A stretch of 64,000 nucleotides of DNA. Source: Clostridium grantii DSM 8605. Lineage in GTDB: Bacteria; Bacillota; Clostridia; Clostridiales; Clostridiaceae. The stretch spans positions 230,116-294,115 of the forward strand of contig NZ_FQXM01000004.1 in NCBI RefSeq assembly GCF_900129965.1. Direction: 5' to 3'. The notes under the pieces were generated by a model. The model saw only the letters and a program-made list of their open reading frames with translations, had not been told where the DNA came from and did not search any database. The translations under genes were made by a program, and so were the position numbers. Positions 61,910-64,000 of this stretch are shown here, one piece after another (within the stretch, counting starts at the first letter, position 1; every line of letters begins with the position of its first letter).

Positions 61910-62812
61910 TTAATTTTTTTCAATTACTTTAATCATAGCTAACCAAATTTCATTTAAAGGAGTTGAAACATTATATTTTTTTCCTAATTCTACAACAGTG
62001 CCGGCAAAAAGTTCTACTTCCGTTTTCCTACCTGCTTCTACATCTTGTAGCATAGAAGTTTTTCCTTCATCAGATAGTCCATCAAGAACTTTTAACCAAT
62101 GTAAATAGTCCTCATTATTTAGATTAATACCTTCTGGAATTGATAAATCAATAACTTCTTCCATGGTTTTTCTCATTAAGTCTCTAGCGTCCTTATCAGT
62201 CTTTAGTACCCCATAAGGAGCTCTAAGTAAAGCTGATATTTGGTTTGCTCCAGTATTAACCATGAATTTCCACCAAAGTTTTCTATACATATCTATAGGA
62301 ATTTCATAAGGTACTTCTGCTTTATCAAATAAATCTTTTATAAGCTTTACCTTATCAGATAAAACTTCATTATTCTTATCTCCAAAAAATATCTTTCCCA
62401 ATTGAGAATATGTAGTTTCATTTCCAATTCTAACAGCATCAATGCCTACGCACATAGAATAAACTAATTTTTCTATTCCAAATCTTTCACCTAATATTTC
62501 TTCTGAAGAAATTCCATTTAATAAAGACATGATAATAGTATTTTCTCCTACAGCTTTTTCAATACTATCTATAGCCCCATTTAAATGTTGATTTTTAACT
62601 GCTATTATTACAAAATCCACTGGCTTTTCGATTTCTTCTGGCGTTATAGTTTTAAAAATATATTTCTTATTATTTATAACAAAGCCTTTTTTATATCTTT
62701 CGCATCTTTCTTTATCTGCTACAAGGGTAACACACTGGGGATCATATTTGTGTAAAACAGCTGCATATGAAGCTCCTATTGCGCCAGCACCCAAAATATA
62801 AATGTTTTTCAT
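61910..62812 (-). CDS. 2-dehydropantoate 2-reductase family protein
   Basis: 300 residues of the ApbA/PanE type. The N-terminal Rossmann fold is IYILGAGAIGASYAAVLHKYD, then VDFVIIAVKNQHLNGAI and NTIIMSLLNGISSEEILGERFG; the C-terminal domain begins YRKLWWKFMVNTGANQISALLRAPYGV with the catalytic lysine region and ends with the SMLQDVEAGRKTEVELFAGTVV motif. It reduces ketopantoate to pantoate with NADPH for coenzyme A synthesis, or acts on related 2-keto acids; no other pantothenate genes adjoin it. It is on the minus strand after copy C of the palindrome. The ribosome site is GAGGC. Confidence 0.88.
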   Translation of the reverse strand: MKNIYILGAGAIGASYAAVLHKYDPQCVTLVADKERCERYKKGFVINNKKYIFKTITPEEIEKPVDFVIIAVKNQHLNGAIDSIEKAVGENTIIMSLLNGISSEEILGERFGIEKLVYSMCVGIDAVRIGNETTYSQLGKIFFGDKNNEVLSDKVKLIKDLFDKAEVPYEIPIDMYRKLWWKFMVNTGANQISALLRAPYGVLKTDKDARDLMRKTMEEVIDLSIPEGINLNNEDYLHWLKVLDGLSDEGKTSMLQDVEAGRKTEVELFAGTVVELGKKYNVSTPLNEIWLAMIKVIEKN

Positions 62813-62942
62813 CTTTAATAGCCTCTTTTCTTTAAAATATTTATTTATAATTACACTTTACTGTTGTCATAATTATTTATTCCACACAGGACTATATAAT
62901 TCCTTCTTTCTACAAATTATTTTAACTACTATAAAACAAAAA

Positions 62943-62968
62943 CTGAAAGGGCATGCTCCCTTCAGCTT
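62943..62968 (-). terminator. Terminator after the ablB remnant
   Basis: CTGAA-A-GGG / CCC-TTCAG stem with one bulged A and loop CATGCT; on the minus strand a TTTTTGTTTTAT run follows. Confidence 0.75.
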
Positions 62969-62992
62969 TTAGAATTAAATATTTTTAATTTT

Positions 62993-63667
62993 CTAATCTA
63001 AAATCTTATACCACACATTCATACTTTCTAAATCACCAGATATATTAGTATTATTAATTAAAGTACCTGCGTACTTATAATTTAACTTTGAAAAAGTAAT
63101 ATTCATACCATAGGATACAGCTCTTGCGATAGTATATGCCACATGAAAATTCTTTTGTCTCATTTCCTCTTCCATTTTATTGAGTAAAAAAACACTAAAT
63201 CCTTTTCCTCTATATTCAGATAACGTAGCGAAATCCGTCATTTCAACACTTTTAGATGTATAGTCCATTTCTGTAGATGATAAGGATACAATTTTTTCTT
63301 TGTTTTTTATGGAAAAGTAAATCAAATTCTGATTCATAGTTTTTTCTATATAGTCTTCATTGAAAATAGGGAAATGATACGTTTCAAATACTTTTTTGTA
63401 TACTTCACACATTTCTTTTATATCATTTTTATCGCATACTTCGAAATGATATTGCTCATTAATCTCAATTTGTTTACCGATTCTATCCTTACCATAGCAT
63501 ATATTAATAATTTCTTTTATTTTCTTACTATCCTTTACACTAGATCTTTCTTTACTTAAAAATTTACTTAGGAAAATCAGTGGCTCAGCTTCCTTATAAA
63601 AGCCAGGAATAGTGGCATCTATTAATAGAAAAGCATCCCCTCCAGATAATAAAATAGACTCTCGGAA
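62993..63667 (-). pseudogene. ablB: 5'-truncated ablB (beta-lysine N-acetyltransferase)
   Basis: The frame is open from a stop at 63668-63670 to 62993 (about 224 codons). From about residue 17 it reads LIDATIPGFYKEAEPLIFLSKFLSKERSS, then IFNEDYIEKTMN and the GNAT core MTDFATLSEYRGKGFSVFLLNKMEEEMR, ending YGMNITFSKLNYKYAGTLINNTNISG and ESMNVWYKIL. These blocks fit AblB, which acetylates beta-lysine to the osmolyte N-epsilon-acetyl-beta-lysine. Normal AblB is about 270 residues. The first ATG in this frame (63412) lies well inside the conserved part, and no plausible start exists upstream, so the first part of the gene is missing. The cut lies beside a hairpin-rich stretch. Confidence 0.75.
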
Positions 63668-63777
63668 TTAACCGAGTGTTATGTTTTAAGGGTTTCCTCA
63701 AAACACTTTAGTTGTAATCCTCCTACTTTTAGTAGGAAGTTTTTTATTTTCTTAAAGTGAAATTGGAAATTTCACTT
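63661..63777. other. Three tandem hairpins, possible mobile-element end
   Basis: In 120 bases there are CTCGG/CCGAG with a 6-base loop (near 63661), CCTACT/AGTAGG with a TTT loop followed by six Ts (63722-63746, terminator-like on plus), and a perfect 10-bp stem AAGTGAAATT/AATTTCACTT with a GGA loop (63755-63777). They begin exactly where the ablB frame is broken. Confidence 0.55.
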
Positions 63778-63885
63778 CTAAAAAATATTATTAAAACTCA
63801 AAAAAACACTTGACTTTTGAAAATCAACCCAATAATCGCATTGAAGGGATTATTTCCTTTACTAACTGTGATTGGGGTGTTACAA

Positions 63886-64000
63886 ATGAAACCTAAATAT
63901 GTTTCTCATGAATCTTATCAAAACTTTGTATTATCAAATCTTCAAAAACATTACGCCGGAGGCGTTCTTACACTTGTGAATAATGATTGGCCCATAATCC
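63886..64000 (+). CDS. Partial plus-strand gene of unknown identity, possibly a transposase
   Basis: From the ATG at 63886 (ribosome-like GGGGTG six bases upstream) the frame stays open for 38 codons to the window edge: it opens MKPKYVSHESYQNFVLSN and continues with LTLVNNDWPII. The family is not recognised. Its position after a hairpin array at the break of ablB suggests the first gene of an inserted element. A TTGACT at 63810-63815 could be its -35 box, but the -10 box is poor. Confidence 0.4.
   Translation, partial: MKPKYVSHESYQNFVLSNLQKHYAGGVLTLVNNDWPII

Noticed and set aside
63620..63667. Possible lysine 2,3-aminomutase (kamA) fragment, from the SILLSGGDA string
   Set aside because: The SGGD resemblance is short; the following residues continue without break into the AblB pattern, so no separate kamA fragment is claimed.
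1..64000. CRISPR arrays, tRNA and rRNA genes, riboswitch aptamers
   Set aside because: No regularly spaced repeats, CCA-type tRNA cloverleaves, rRNA core motifs or recognisable aptamer consensus were noticed on either strand by reading; a covariance-model search was not possible.
1..64000. Assigning the organism as Clostridioides difficile because of the CamA-like gene
   Set aside because: The protein sequence differs clearly from the C. difficile one, and the spoIIA neighbour and ablB remnant are not diagnostic, so only a clostridial origin is claimed.

Overview
The window comes from a low-GC, endospore-forming anaerobic Firmicute, most likely Clostridium in the broad sense. Supporting this are the AT-rich codon use, strong AGGAGG ribosome sites, spoIIA and spoVA loci, the clostridial SCIFF peptide with its radical-SAM maturase, a cell-wall-binding repeat 2 protein, and a remnant of the beta-lysine acetyltransferase gene ablB. 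Most genes lie on the minus strand. No tRNA, rRNA or CRISPR array was seen.

Layout. 1-8.0 kb: secD (partial), scfB-scfA, a small membrane protein, yajC-tgt-queA-ruvB-ruvA, then a CWB2 surface protein. 8.2-17.5 kb: a BofC-like protein, a flavoprotein divergent from its likely HxlR regulator, yebC, yigZ, a HEAT-repeat/MocR cluster, a nucleotidyltransferase, an HflX with a JAMM-like N-terminal domain, and hpt. 17.7-20.6 kb: a class A penicillin-binding protein. 20.7-24.2 kb: spoIIAA-spoIIAB-sigF followed by spoVAC-spoVAD-spoVAE, with a good sigma-H promoter in front. 24.4-26.1 kb: a solitary adenine methyltransferase resembling the sporulation-linked CamA of Clostridioides difficile. 26.2-27.5 kb: a cyclodeaminase-like protein and a nitroreductase.

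27.6-40.1 kb is one minus-strand surface-polysaccharide operon. It has four enzymes that together should turn UDP-GlcNAc into UDP-2,3-diacetamido-2,3-dideoxyglucuronate, three glycosyltransferases, an initiating sugar-phosphate transferase, a polymerase/ligase, a TPR protein and an unexpected solute-binding-like protein; no flippase is seen. A phosphoglucomutase lies just upstream. 42-50.4 kb is housekeeping (L25/Ctc, an FMN oxidase, DUF523, MutS2, a U32 peptidase) and a LytTR/DUF3021 pair.

50.6-57.6 kb is the accessory island and the best candidate for an undescribed system. A WYL-domain regulator heads a tight seven-gene operon: a nuclease-like/glycine-zipper fusion, a second glycine-rich membrane protein, a YkgJ-type cysteine protein, a 156-residue protein of unknown fold, and two small proteins, ended by a strong terminator. 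It sits beside an intact large serine recombinase and the deletion-scarred remains of a second one that abuts the 3' end of exoA. The layout resembles WYL-regulated defence islands, but that function is inferred.

58.7-64 kb: a PEPCK/HPr-kinase-like protein, a methyltransferase, a ketopantoate-reductase-family protein, and an ablB gene cut off at its 5' end next to a hairpin-rich stretch and an unidentified plus-strand reading frame, probably a mobile-element end. Three copies of a short GC-rich palindrome stand out from the AT-rich background.
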